Below are positions 1 to 7,223 of a stretch of 64,000 nt of DNA, in pieces. This stretch comes from Microbacterium sp. LWO13-1.2 (GTDB lineage: Bacteria > Actinomycetota > Actinomycetes > Actinomycetales > Microbacteriaceae): contig NZ_CP151634.1 in assembly GCF_038397725.1 (NCBI RefSeq), positions 1,240,001 through 1,304,000 of the forward strand. Direction: 5' to 3'. A model generated the notes under the pieces. That model saw only the letters and a list, made by a program, of their open reading frames with translations, was not told the DNA's origin and searched no databases. The position numbers were made by a program, and so were the translations under genes. Position 1 is the stretch's first letter. Each line of letters begins with the position of its first letter.

Positions 1-1
1 C

Positions 2-958
2 GCACCGATCGTGTGTCTGCTGATCTCCGCGGCGGGGATCGGCGTCTACGCCGTCGTCGGAAGCGAGGGGCCGGAGCAGCCGATCTGGTACGGCGCGCTC
101 ATGCTGATGTATGCGGTGGCGGATCGGGCGCCGCAGCGCCAGCGACGGATCACCCTCGTCCTGGCGGCCGTCGGCATCACGGTCATCGGCGGCGTGTTCG
201 GATCGCTGGCGGTCGGGATCCGGGAGGCGATCCTGTGGGGAGCCGCCTACGCGCTGGGCCGAAGCGCTGAACTGCACCGGGAGAACACGACGATGCTCGA
301 GGAACGGGCGGCGCGGGTGGCGCGCGAGCGTGCGGTGGAGACGGAGCGCGCGGCCGAGCGGGAGCGCGCCAGGATCGCCAGGGATATGCACGACATCCTC
401 GCCCACGCGGTCAGCCTGATGGTCGTGCAGGCGGAAGCCGGCGCGGCGGCCGGGGCTGCTGTCCCCGGGCGCACCGAAGCCATCTTCGACGCGATCGCAG
501 AGGCGGGCCGCGACGCGATGACGCAGTTGCGAAGAACACTGGGACTGCTCGCCGAGCCGGACCTCGCCCGCGCGCCGCAACCGACTCTCGCCCGGCTCCC
601 CGACCTCGTCGCCGGCGTCGGCCTGCACGGGACCCTCCAGTCGAGCGGCACCCCCCGTGCCCTGCCGCCCGACGTCGAGGTGGCGGTGTACCGAATCGTC
701 CAGGAGGCGCTCACCAACGTGATCAAGCACGCCGACGCCGAGAGCGTCGTGGTCGGGCTGCGATGGGAGGATGCCGAGCTCAGGATCTCGGTCGTCGATG
801 ATGGCGCCCATGCCGCCGTGCCGGGAGAGGACATCGGCAGCGGGGCTGGACTGATCGGCATCCGGGAACGAGCGGCGGCGTGCGGCGGATCGGCGCGGTT
901 CGGTCCGCGAGTGGGCGCGAACGGGTTCGAGGTCGCAGCTCGGATTCCCACCCCATGA
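2..958 (+). CDS. Two-component sensor histidine kinase, NarL/DesK type (5' end outside window)
   Basis: Membrane sensor kinase paired with the response regulator that follows. The frame is open from base 2, so the true start lies outside the window. The visible N-terminal third is hydrophobic (roughly nt 11-260, several membrane segments). It is followed by an Arg/Glu-rich helix, the dimerisation and phosphoacceptor helix with RDMHDILAH near nt 385-410 (His is the predicted phosphorylation site), and a HATPase domain with the N-box QEALTNVIKHA and the glycine box GSGAGLIGI. This is the HisKA_3 layout of DesK/LiaS relatives. Its stop codon overlaps the next start as ATGA, so the two are translationally coupled. 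The signal sensed cannot be read from the sequence. Confidence 0.93.
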   Translation, partial: APIVCLLISAAGIGVYAVVGSEGPEQPIWYGALMLMYAVADRAPQRQRRITLVLAAVGITVIGGVFGSLAVGIREAILWGAAYALGRSAELHRENTTMLEERAARVARERAVETERAAERERARIARDMHDILAHAVSLMVVQAEAGAAAGAAVPGRTEAIFDAIAEAGRDAMTQLRRTLGLLAEPDLARAPQPTLARLPDLVAGVGLHGTLQSSGTPRALPPDVEVAVYRIVQEALTNVIKHADAESVVVGLRWEDAELRISVVDDGAHAAVPGEDIGSGAGLIGIRERAAACGGSARFGPRVGANGFEVAARIPTP

Positions 959-1653
959 GCATCCGGGTGGTCGTAGCCGATGATCAGGAGCTGGTCAGGA
1001 CGGGCTTCGTCATGATCCTCGACGCCCAGCCGGACATCGACGTCGTCGGAGAAGCGAGCGACGGGTTGCAGGCGATCGCGGCCGCCCACGTGCACCGGCC
1101 CGATGTCATGCTGATGGACATCCGGATGCCGCAGCTCGACGGCATCGCGGCGACGAAGGCCATCTGCGCCGCCACGCCGACCCGGGTCATCATGCTGACC
1201 ACCTTCGACCAGGACGACTACGTCTTCGACGCACTCCGCTCCGGAGCCAGCGGTTACCTGCTCAAGGATCTGCGCCGCGACGACCTCGTGCAGGCCGTAC
1301 GAGTGGTCGCCGCCGGTGACGCGCTGATCGCGCCCTCGGTGACCAGGCGCCTCATCGAAGCGGTGGTGCAGGGGCGGCCTCTTCCCGACATCCCTGTGCG
1401 GTACCGCGACGTGCTGACCGCGCGAGAGCTGGAGATCCTCGTCCTGCTCGGCCGCGCCCGCTCGAACGCGGAGATGGCCGCAGAGCTCGTGGTGAGCGAG
1501 CACACGGTCAAGACGCACGTGAGCAACGTGCTGACCAAGCTCCATCTGCGCGATCGGGCCCAGGCGGCCATCAGCGCGTACGAGATGGGACTGATCGTTC
1601 CCGGCTCGGCCGGTGACGTGCCGTCAGCCGGGGCCTTCGAGCGGCCCAGCTGA
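955..1653 (+). CDS. Response regulator, NarL/LuxR family
   Basis: Cytoplasmic DNA-binding response regulator of 232 residues and the partner of the preceding kinase. The N-terminal receiver has the acidic pair DD near residues 9-10, the phosphoacceptor Asp in PDVMLMDIRMP, and the conserved Lys in GYLLKDL. The C-terminal LuxR-type helix-turn-helix reads LTARELEILVLLG...SEHTVKTHVSNVL. The start at 955 is chosen because the ATG overlaps the kinase stop (ATGA) and gives the usual family N-terminus. An in-frame upstream start at 880 would add residues overlapping the kinase C-terminus. Target genes are unknown. Confidence 0.95.
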   Translation: MSIRVVVADDQELVRTGFVMILDAQPDIDVVGEASDGLQAIAAAHVHRPDVMLMDIRMPQLDGIAATKAICAATPTRVIMLTTFDQDDYVFDALRSGASGYLLKDLRRDDLVQAVRVVAAGDALIAPSVTRRLIEAVVQGRPLPDIPVRYRDVLTARELEILVLLGRARSNAEMAAELVVSEHTVKTHVSNVLTKLHLRDRAQAAISAYEMGLIVPGSAGDVPSAGAFERPS

Positions 1654-1679
1654 CGGTCGCTGCGACAGGAAACATCTCG

Positions 1680-1753
1680 TGGAGGGACTGACGGGAATCG
1701 AACCCGCGCTATCTGCTTGGGAAGCAGAAGTTCTGCCATTGAACTACAGTCCC
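1680..1753 (-). tRNA. tRNA-Gly (anticodon CCC)
   Basis: On the minus strand a full cloverleaf can be folded. It has a 7-bp acceptor stem GGGACTG/CAGTCCC, D stem GTTC/GAAC, anticodon stem TCTGC/GCAGA around the loop TTCCCAA (anticodon CCC, reads GGG), and T stem GCGGG/CCCGT with loop TTCGATT. The discriminator T is followed by an encoded CCA, so the 3' end is genomically templated. Confidence 0.95.
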
Positions 1754-1835
1754 GGACCCGATCCCGAGGGATCAGGTGAAGGCAAGCCTACCTGCCGCGT
1801 CGCGGATGGCAAAAGCGCCGGGCGCCATCTGCCCG

Positions 1836-1841
1836 TAGGCT
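1836..1841 (+). promoter_or_regulatory. -10 box of a leaderless promoter for dcd
   Basis: TAGGCT ends six bases before the GTG start of dcd at 1848. No Shine-Dalgarno sequence is present. Spacing places the transcription start at or next to the start codon. Confidence 0.6.
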
Positions 1842-1847
1842 GGGGCC

Positions 1848-2453
1848 GTGCTTCTCAGCGACCGCGACATCAGGGCAGAACTCGCATCAGGCCGCATCGG
1901 CCTGGACCCGCACGAGCCGGAGATGATCCAGCCGTCGAGCATCGATGTGCGCCTCGACCGCTACTTCCGCCTGTTCGACAACCACAAATACCCGTTCATC
2001 GATCCTTCCGAGGATCAGCCCGAACTCACGCGGCTGATCGAGGTCGATCCGGACGAGCCGTTCATCCTGCACCCGGGGGAGTTCGCGCTCGGCGCGACAT
2101 TCGAACAGGTGACGCTGTCGGATGACATCGCCGCGCGCCTCGAGGGCAAGTCGTCACTCGGTCGTCTCGGCCTCATCACGCACTCCACGGCCGGATTCAT
2201 CGACCCGGGCTTCACGGGGCATGTCACGCTCGAACTGGCGAACGTCGCGACGCTGCCGATCAAGCTGTGGCCAGGCATGAAGATCGGTCAGCTCTGCTTC
2301 TTCCGCCTCACATCGCCGTCTGAGAATCCCTACGGTTCCGGCCCGTACGGCAACCGCTACCAGGGGCAGCGCGGGCCGACGGCATCCCGCTCCTTCCAGA
2401 ATTTCCACCGCACCGACGTCGGCACCACCGATGTCGGCTCCCTCGGAGGCTGA
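1848..2453 (+). CDS. dcd: dCTP deaminase (actinobacterial, probably dUMP-forming)
   Basis: Deaminates dCTP in pyrimidine deoxynucleotide synthesis. The protein is 201 residues, close to the family norm. Visible family features are the N-terminal [11 protein letters not shown], the substrate-binding region [16 protein letters not shown], and the central [11 protein letters not shown]...[18 protein letters not shown] block, which contains the catalytic Glu of the dUTPase-like fold. Actinobacterial Dcd enzymes such as that of M. tuberculosis are bifunctional dCTP deaminase/dUTPases; assigning that here is inference from lineage. The GTG start lies six bases after a TAGGCT box, so the mRNA is probably leaderless. 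Confidence 0.96.
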   Translation: MLLSDRDIRAELASGRIGLDPHEPEMIQPSSIDVRLDRYFRLFDNHKYPFIDPSEDQPELTRLIEVDPDEPFILHPGEFALGATFEQVTLSDDIAARLEGKSSLGRLGLITHSTAGFIDPGFTGHVTLELANVATLPIKLWPGMKIGQLCFFRLTSPSENPYGSGPYGNRYQGQRGPTASRSFQNFHRTDVGTTDVGSLGG

Positions 2454-2454
2454 C

Positions 2455-3744
2455 ATGAGCGGCGACAGTACGGATGCTCCGCAGGACTCGAATCCGGATG
2501 CTGCCGCCGCACCTCCGATGCCGGTGGGCGAGCCGGCTCTGACGGCCGCGAACCCGCCCGTGGTCGAGCCGGACCTCGCCGACCCGAATTCGGTCGTGCC
2601 CGACTTCGAGGTGCCGGCTCCGCCGACGTTCGGCAGCGCAACGTCTGCTCCGGGCGCGGAGACGGTCGTCCCGGATCCGATCATCCCGGAGCCGGTGCTC
2701 CCCGCATCGGCTCTGCCGGAGCGAGTCGTACCACCCGCACCCGCGGCACCGCCGGCCCCGCCCGCTCCTGCGCCGGTGACCCACGAGGCCATCGCGGACT
2801 CCCCGACTGAAGCCGTCTCGAGCGGCTACACCGACGCGAATCCGTACCTCGTGCCGGGGACGGCGGCTCCCAACAGCTACCGCGGCTGGACGATCGGCAT
2901 CTTCACGGGGCTCGTCGTGCTGCTCATCGGCGCGGTCATCGCGCTCGTCTATCTCTTCAACAACGCTCCCTGGGAGTTCGCGGCCCAGGAGCCCTCGGCG
3001 ATCGAATCGTCGACGGCGGAGCCGAGCGCTGCACGCCCCGTCGAGACCACGGCCGCCGAACCCGTACCCGTCGCACAGCCGGTTTCAGAGCAGTGCGGCG
3101 AGCTCTGCGTCGAGGTCTCGTCCGTGGTCGGTGAGAGCGTGACCGGTGCTGATGGTGCGGTCACCTGGCAGCTCTCCGACGCATGGGAGACCGCCGACGT
3201 CGCCGTGGTCCCGGCCTCGGAGACAGCTGGAGCGAAGTACGAGTCGTCGGTCGGCACGATCAGCTTCACCGTCTGGGGTTTCGACAACGATGCGGGAGCC
3301 GATGCGGCGTACGCGACGCTCGCCGGCGAGCTCTGCGTCGAGGTCTCGTCCGTGGTCGGTGAGAGCGTGACCGGTGCTGATGGTGCGGTCACCTGGCAGC
3401 TCTCCGACGCATGGGAGACCGCCGACGTCGCCGTGGTCCCGGCCTCGGAGACAGCTGGAGCGAAGTACGAGTCGTCGGTCGGCACGATCAGCTTCACCGT
3501 CTGGGGTTTCGACAACGATGCGGGAGCCGATGCGGCGTACGCGACGCTCGCCGGCGAGCGCGGCGAAGCCGACGTCACTGACGAGGTCTTCGAGGGCAAG
3601 GGAATCCGGAACGACTATCTCGGGGCCGGATCACTGAGCATCCTGTGGTCCGTCACCGGTGACGAGTCACAGCCCTGGGTGCTGTTCGTCGAAGGTCCCG
3701 ACGATGAGGCCGTCCGACAGTTCTACTATTCGCTGCCGATCTGA
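2455..3744 (+). CDS. Single-pass membrane protein with Pro-rich cytoplasmic tail and duplicated extracytoplasmic segment
   Basis: Function unknown. A start at 2455 gives 429 residues and sits behind a good ribosome site (GGAGG, then CTGAC); an in-frame ATG at 2431 would overlap dcd. Residues 1-140 are low-complexity Pro/Ala/Val-rich. One membrane helix (GIFTGLVVLLIGAVIALVYLF) follows, then an acidic extracytoplasmic part. That part holds two back-to-back identical 76-residue copies beginning at LCVEVSSVV and ending at ATLAGE, encoded by a perfect 228-bp tandem duplication (3103-3330 and 3331-3558). One copy plus the C-terminal residues probably forms the original domain, with the Cys pair CGELC just before copy 1. 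Membrane-anchored extracytoplasmic location is inferred from topology. Confidence 0.85.
   Translation: MSGDSTDAPQDSNPDAAAAPPMPVGEPALTAANPPVVEPDLADPNSVVPDFEVPAPPTFGSATSAPGAETVVPDPIIPEPVLPASALPERVVPPAPAAPPAPPAPAPVTHEAIADSPTEAVSSGYTDANPYLVPGTAAPNSYRGWTIGIFTGLVVLLIGAVIALVYLFNNAPWEFAAQEPSAIESSTAEPSAARPVETTAAEPVPVAQPVSEQCGELCVEVSSVVGESVTGADGAVTWQLSDAWETADVAVVPASETAGAKYESSVGTISFTVWGFDNDAGADAAYATLAGELCVEVSSVVGESVTGADGAVTWQLSDAWETADVAVVPASETAGAKYESSVGTISFTVWGFDNDAGADAAYATLAGERGEADVTDEVFEGKGIRNDYLGAGSLSILWSVTGDESQPWVLFVEGPDDEAVRQFYYSLPI
3103..3558 (+). repeat. Perfect 228-bp tandem duplication inside a coding region
   Basis: Bases 3103-3330 are identical to 3331-3558 at every position, by direct comparison. 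The unit is 76 codons, so the frame is kept. The 7-mer CGGCGAG stands before copy 1 (3096-3102), at the junction (3324-3330) and at the end of copy 2 (3552-3558), which fits slippage or recombination between short direct repeats. Absence of any divergence means a very recent event, active homogenisation or an assembly error. Confidence 0.97.
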
Positions 3745-3758
3745 GCGGGGCTCGAGGC

Positions 3759-4247
3759 ATGTGGAGCCTGCGGCCGAGTGCAGCTGCGGATGCCGGGTGG
3801 ATCGCTGAGCTCCGTGCTGTCGTCCTCCTGGATGACCTGCAGAGGCTGGGGCGCTACGACGCGGCCCGAGTCCGGCAGCGGTTCATCGACGCTTTCGTTC
3901 CTGCGCGGACGCGCGTGATCGTCGTGGACGGCACGGACGCCGGCTCGATCTCGATGCGCCCCGACGGCGACAGCGTCTGGCTGGAGCACTTCTACCTCCG
4001 ACCCGAACTGCAGGGGCGCGGGATCGGGGCTGCGATTCTCGCGGCCGTGCTGGCGGAGAACGCCGGGCAGTGCGTTCGCCTCAATGTTCTCGCCGGGAGC
4101 CCGGCGCGTCGGCTCTACGAACGGCACGGCTTCGTCGTCGACGCGGAAGACCCCATCGATGTCTTCATGAGCGCGGTCGTACCGGTATCCGTCGGTGGAA
4201 ACACCAGGGGGACGGATGCCGCAGCATCCGTCCCCCTGGATTCATGA
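3759..4247 (+). CDS. GNAT-family N-acetyltransferase
   Basis: Predicted acetyl-CoA-dependent acyltransferase of 162 residues; the substrate is unknown. The acetyl-CoA-binding motif A is seen as HFYLRPELQGRGIGAAIL (Q/RxxGxG/A pattern). The C-terminal motif B region with ARRLYERHGFVV is typical of the fold. It starts 14 bases after the preceding gene and may be co-transcribed with it. The last dozen codons double as one arm of a perfect 16-bp inverted repeat (4204-4239), so its C-terminal residues are shaped by a terminator rather than by the acetyltransferase fold. Confidence 0.88.
   Translation: MWSLRPSAAADAGWIAELRAVVLLDDLQRLGRYDAARVRQRFIDAFVPARTRVIVVDGTDAGSISMRPDGDSVWLEHFYLRPELQGRGIGAAILAAVLAENAGQCVRLNVLAGSPARRLYERHGFVVDAEDPIDVFMSAVVPVSVGGNTRGTDAAASVPLDS
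4204..4239. terminator. Bidirectional hairpin terminator overlapping the 3' end of the GNAT gene
   Basis: Arms CCAGGGGGACGGATGC and GCATCCGTCCCCCTGG pair perfectly (16 bp) around CGCA. The element lies at a convergent gene junction (GNAT on plus, MarR gene on minus) and just inside the GNAT coding region. There is no T-tract, as is usual in high-GC actinobacteria. Confidence 0.75.
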
Positions 4248-4254
4248 GTGTCCG

Positions 4255-4929
4255 TCAGGCGTCGCGCCCGCGGGTGAAGCCGGCGTCGAAGCCCCGCTCG
4301 TAGGCCCCCTGCGCGACGTGCGCGAACGGGGGCCGCCCGTGGCGGCGACGGTCGCCGTGGCCGTGGCCGTGGCCATGGCCGCCCTCGGAGGCCTGGTCGC
4401 AGTGGCCGTGGCCGTGGGGTCCGAACCCGCGAGGGTCGAAGCCGTGCGGGCCGAAGCCGTGCCGTCCGAAACCGCGAGGACCGAATGCGAACCGGCGGCC
4501 GCGACCGCGACCGCGAGGAATCTCTGTCTCCTCGTCCCAGCCGAAGGCCTTGGCGATCTTCTCGAGCGAGGCGAGGGTGATCGCCATGTCCTCTGGGGAG
4601 ACGGCATTCGAGACGCGGGCGCGGATCTCGTCGACGGTCGCGCCGAGGCGCTCCTTGGCCGCGCGGCCGTCATCGGTGAGTGTCCAGCCGTCGCCGTCGG
4701 CGACGACCCACTCGCGCTCCACGAGTCGGTGCAGCTTGTGCTCGTTCACGGGGCGCCGCGACGGAACCGTGCCGTCGATGATGTTCAGCATCCGCCAGTC
4801 GCGCCGGGTGATGCCCTCGGACTCGAAAGCAGTGATGAACTCGGCGGCCATGAGCCGGTCAGCGGCCTTCAGCCAGTAGCCGAAGGGACGGGACGTGTGG
4901 TCGGGGTTGTGTGTGTCGGTGGTGTTCAT
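4255..4929 (-). CDS. MarR-type winged-helix regulator with long His/Gly-rich C-terminal tail
   Basis: Predicted DNA-binding regulator of 224 residues. Residues about 15-110 form the MarR-like winged helix (FGYWLKAADRLMAAEF near the N-terminus, then EHKLHRLVEREWVV as the wing-proximal helix and LTDDGRAAKERL). After an Asp/Glu-rich linker the last ~85 residues become repetitive: GPRGFGRHGFGPHGF-like units and then a run of alternating Gly-His. Such His-rich tails often bind Ni, Cu or Zn, but no metal role is shown here. The start at 4929 is preceded by AAAGGA; the frame stays open upstream into the operator region and that part was rejected. It is divergent from a second MarR gene with a similar His/Gly segment. 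Confidence 0.85.
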   Translation of the reverse strand: MNTTDTHNPDHTSRPFGYWLKAADRLMAAEFITAFESEGITRRDWRMLNIIDGTVPSRRPVNEHKLHRLVEREWVVADGDGWTLTDDGRAAKERLGATVDEIRARVSNAVSPEDMAITLASLEKIAKAFGWDEETEIPRGRGRGRRFAFGPRGFGRHGFGPHGFDPRGFGPHGHGHCDQASEGGHGHGHGHGDRRRHGRPPFAHVAQGAYERGFDAGFTRGRDA

Positions 4930-4968
4930 GGGTGAAATCCTTTGATCTCGATAGTGAATGTCAATGTG

Positions 4969-5036
4969 CATGTGGTTGTCACCATGCATGTATATGTAGT
5001 GTGACATGCGATGTGAATGCATGTCAAGTCGCATGT
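4969..5036. promoter_or_regulatory. Operator array between two divergent MarR-type genes
   Basis: The 118-bp AT-richer spacer holds four direct GCATGT boxes (4969, 4986, 5019, 5031) and one inverted copy (5004-5009). The strongest dyad is TGACATGC (5002-5009) with GCATGTCA (5019-5026), perfect over 8 bp with a 9-bp centre. The size fits a MarR dimer site, and one or both flanking regulators probably bind here. Confidence 0.7.
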
Positions 5037-5041
5037 AAAGT
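5036..5041 (+). promoter_or_regulatory. -10 box of leaderless promoter for the plus-strand MarR gene
   Basis: TAAAGT ends six bases before the GTG start at 5048, with no ribosome site. It overlaps the last GCATGT box of the operator array, so a bound repressor would cover the -10 region. Confidence 0.6.
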
Positions 5042-5047
5042 CAGAGG

Positions 5048-5587
5048 GTGAGTTCCGAAGAGATCGACCCCGCTGAAGCAATCGCCCAGGCGTTGTCTCG
5101 TCTGCGCGGACGCCGCCCGCAGGGGCGCGGCCACGGTGGTCCGCACGGCTGGCATGGTGGCCCGCACGGGCATGACGGTCCGCGCGGCGAGAAGTTCGGC
5201 CGGCATGGGCACCCGGGGATGCCGCCGTGGATGGCCGAGGGGCCGGGACGACTCGGCGCGCCCGCGCGGCTGCGGATGCTGGAGGCGCTCGCCGCCGCAT
5301 CCACCCCGCTCAGCGTCAGCGCGCTGGGAGAGGCGATCGGTGTCGATCAGCCGCGTGCCTCACGCCTCGTGCAGCAGGGCGTCGAACTCGGCTACGTGCG
5401 TCGCGAGGCCGACCCCGACGACGCCCGTCGAACGCGCATCGCGCTCACCGATGAGGGGCGCAAGCTCGCGAGAGGGATGCGGGGAGAACGGCGCGAACTG
5501 CTCGGTCGCGCGCTCGCGGCGTTCACCGACGACGAGCAGCGCGACCTCGCCCGCCTTCTCGGCAAGCTCGCCGACAACTGGGACTGA
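5048..5587 (+). CDS. MarR-family regulator with His/Gly-rich N-terminal segment
   Basis: Predicted regulator of 179 residues. The first ~20 residues are acidic/helical. Residues about 22-58 are a low-complexity stretch built from HGG, PHG and GHP units, and the winged helix follows from about residue 68. The recognition region is LSVSALGEAIGVDQPRASRLV and the wing has RREADPDDARRTRIALTDEG, diagnostic for MarR proteins. The GTG start follows a TAAAGT box by six bases. It mirrors the divergent gene, with the His-rich tract at the N-terminus here and at the C-terminus there. The pair may respond jointly to one ligand, possibly a metal; this is inference. Confidence 0.88.
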   Translation: MSSEEIDPAEAIAQALSRLRGRRPQGRGHGGPHGWHGGPHGHDGPRGEKFGRHGHPGMPPWMAEGPGRLGAPARLRMLEALAAASTPLSVSALGEAIGVDQPRASRLVQQGVELGYVRREADPDDARRTRIALTDEGRKLARGMRGERRELLGRALAAFTDDEQRDLARLLGKLADNWD

Positions 5588-5645
5588 AGTCGGAGCGGCG
5601 CCCCGGTACGCCGAGGCCGGTACACCTGTCGGCTCAGAATCACGG

Positions 5646-5697
5646 ATGTCGGCCAGAATCGGCCGTTTCGACCGACATTCGTACTTTTCGACCGACG
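5646..5697. repeat. Intergenic palindrome with GCCGTTT core at a convergent junction
   Basis: ATGTCGG (5646-5652) pairs with CCGACAT (5672-5678), and TTTCGACCGAC occurs twice, 20 bp apart (5667 and 5687). The centre has GCCGTTTCG, shared with palindromes at 12958-13022 and 61400-61460. It sits between a plus-strand and a minus-strand gene end, so it could also act as a terminator. Confidence 0.55.
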
Positions 5698-5737
5698 GAT
5701 GTACCACCTGGCGCCGCCGGACGGCCGGAGGTCCGAC

Positions 5738-7135
5738 TCAGCGGGCCGCCTTGACCGGGAGCAGCAGGAGGAATCCGGCCAGGAGCACGATCACGATGCC
5801 GAGGATGCCGAACGAGGTCTGGTGGGTGAGGGCGATCAGCACCGTCCAGGCTCCCGACGCCATCCAGCTCGCGGCCCGGCCTGTCGTCGCGTAGAGGCCG
5901 AAGATCTCGCCCTCGCGTCCGGCCGGAGTCACTCGGGCGAGGAAGGAGCGAGACGCCGCCTGCGCGGGGCCCACGAAGGCGCACAGGATCAGGCCGCCGA
6001 TCCAGAACACCGTGGTGCCGGCATCCACCAGGAAGAACACGGCGAGCCCGGCCACGACCATCGACGCGAGCGACACCAGAATGATGGGCTTCGGCCCGAA
6101 CCGGTCGTCGAACCGGCCGGCGATGATCGTCGAGACGCCGGCGATGAGGTTGGCGGCGATGCCGAAGATCACCAGCTGCTGGAACTCGAACCCGAACACG
6201 GTGCCGGCGATGACCGCGCCGAACGCGAACACACCGCCCAGGCCGTCGCGGAAGACGGCGCTCGACAGCAGGAACCAGAAGGTCGGCCGCGTCTCGGGGT
6301 CGCGGTACAGGCCGACCACATCGTGCACGAGCAGCCGGTACGACGCGAAGAATCCCACCTTCCGGTCGGGCCGGCCGAGCGATGGCTCCGGCACGTTCAG
6401 GAAGATCGGGATGCTGAACACGATCGCCCACACCGCACAACCCACCGCGATGAGCCGGAACGGCAGGCCGTTGTCGGTGGACATCCCCAGCCAGTCGACG
6501 GCGTCGAGCACGACGACGATCACGAGCGCGACGATGCCGCCGAGGTAGCCGAAGCCCCAGCCGAGTCCCGAGATGCGTCCCACGGTCTTCGGATTGGCGA
6601 TGCCGATCAGCATGGCGTTCGAGTTCACCGCTGCGATCTCACCGAACACCGATCCTGCCGAGATCAGGGCAACGCCCACCCAGAACAGGCTCGGCACGGG
6701 TTCGACGAACCACAGGCCGAACATGCACAGCACGAGGGCCCCGGTGCCGATGCCGAGCCAGAGCTTCTGCCGCCCGGCGGCATCCGCCCGCTGGCCGAGC
6801 ACCGGAGCGACGAGCAGGATCGCGAACGCGGCGATGGTCGACCCGAGCCCCAGGCCCGAGGTGAGTTCGGCGATCGCTGCTTCCTTCACCGGGTCGTTCT
6901 TGTCGAGCGCCGCGATGTCGGCCGGCAGGAACGCATCGGTGACGAGGTAGAGTGCGGTGAAGATGAACGTGAGGATGACGGTGTTGAACGGCTGCGTCGC
7001 CCAGTCCCACAGAGCCCAGGAGTAGACCTGCTTCTTCGGCGCCGGTGTCTCGCCGCGCAGGTCCAGCCCGATCACGCCGACGGCTCCGCTGTTCGCGGGC
7101 GCCTGCGGCTTCGGGATCATCGCATCGTCGCTCAT
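5738..7135 (-). CDS. MFS transporter, UMF1/Atg22-like
   Basis: Integral membrane transporter of 465 residues with about 12 hydrophobic segments. The N-terminal SWALWDWATQPFNTVI motif is typical of the UMF1 (Atg22-like) branch of the major facilitator superfamily, as is the split between two six-helix halves around PEPSLGRPDRKVGFF. The substrate is unknown. The start at 7135 (MSDDAMIPKP) gives the normal short cytoplasmic N-terminus; the open frame upstream runs into the divergent gene at 7224 and was not used. Confidence 0.88.
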   Translation of the reverse strand: MSDDAMIPKPQAPANSGAVGVIGLDLRGETPAPKKQVYSWALWDWATQPFNTVILTFIFTALYLVTDAFLPADIAALDKNDPVKEAAIAELTSGLGLGSTIAAFAILLVAPVLGQRADAAGRQKLWLGIGTGALVLCMFGLWFVEPVPSLFWVGVALISAGSVFGEIAAVNSNAMLIGIANPKTVGRISGLGWGFGYLGGIVALVIVVVLDAVDWLGMSTDNGLPFRLIAVGCAVWAIVFSIPIFLNVPEPSLGRPDRKVGFFASYRLLVHDVVGLYRDPETRPTFWFLLSSAVFRDGLGGVFAFGAVIAGTVFGFEFQQLVIFGIAANLIAGVSTIIAGRFDDRFGPKPIILVSLASMVVAGLAVFFLVDAGTTVFWIGGLILCAFVGPAQAASRSFLARVTPAGREGEIFGLYATTGRAASWMASGAWTVLIALTHQTSFGILGIVIVLLAGFLLLLPVKAAR

Positions 7136-7211
7136 GATCGAAGTCTGGCGCTGCCCGGTGAACGGCCGGTGACGGCGCGCCGCGCGCAATCCGGCCGGCA
7201 TCGGGCTCAAG

Positions 7212-7217
7212 TAGTGT
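7212..7217 (+). promoter_or_regulatory. -10 box of leaderless promoter for the TOPRIM protein
   Basis: TAGTGT ends six bases before the ATG at 7224; no ribosome site is visible. Confidence 0.6.
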
Positions 7218-7223
7218 CGACGC

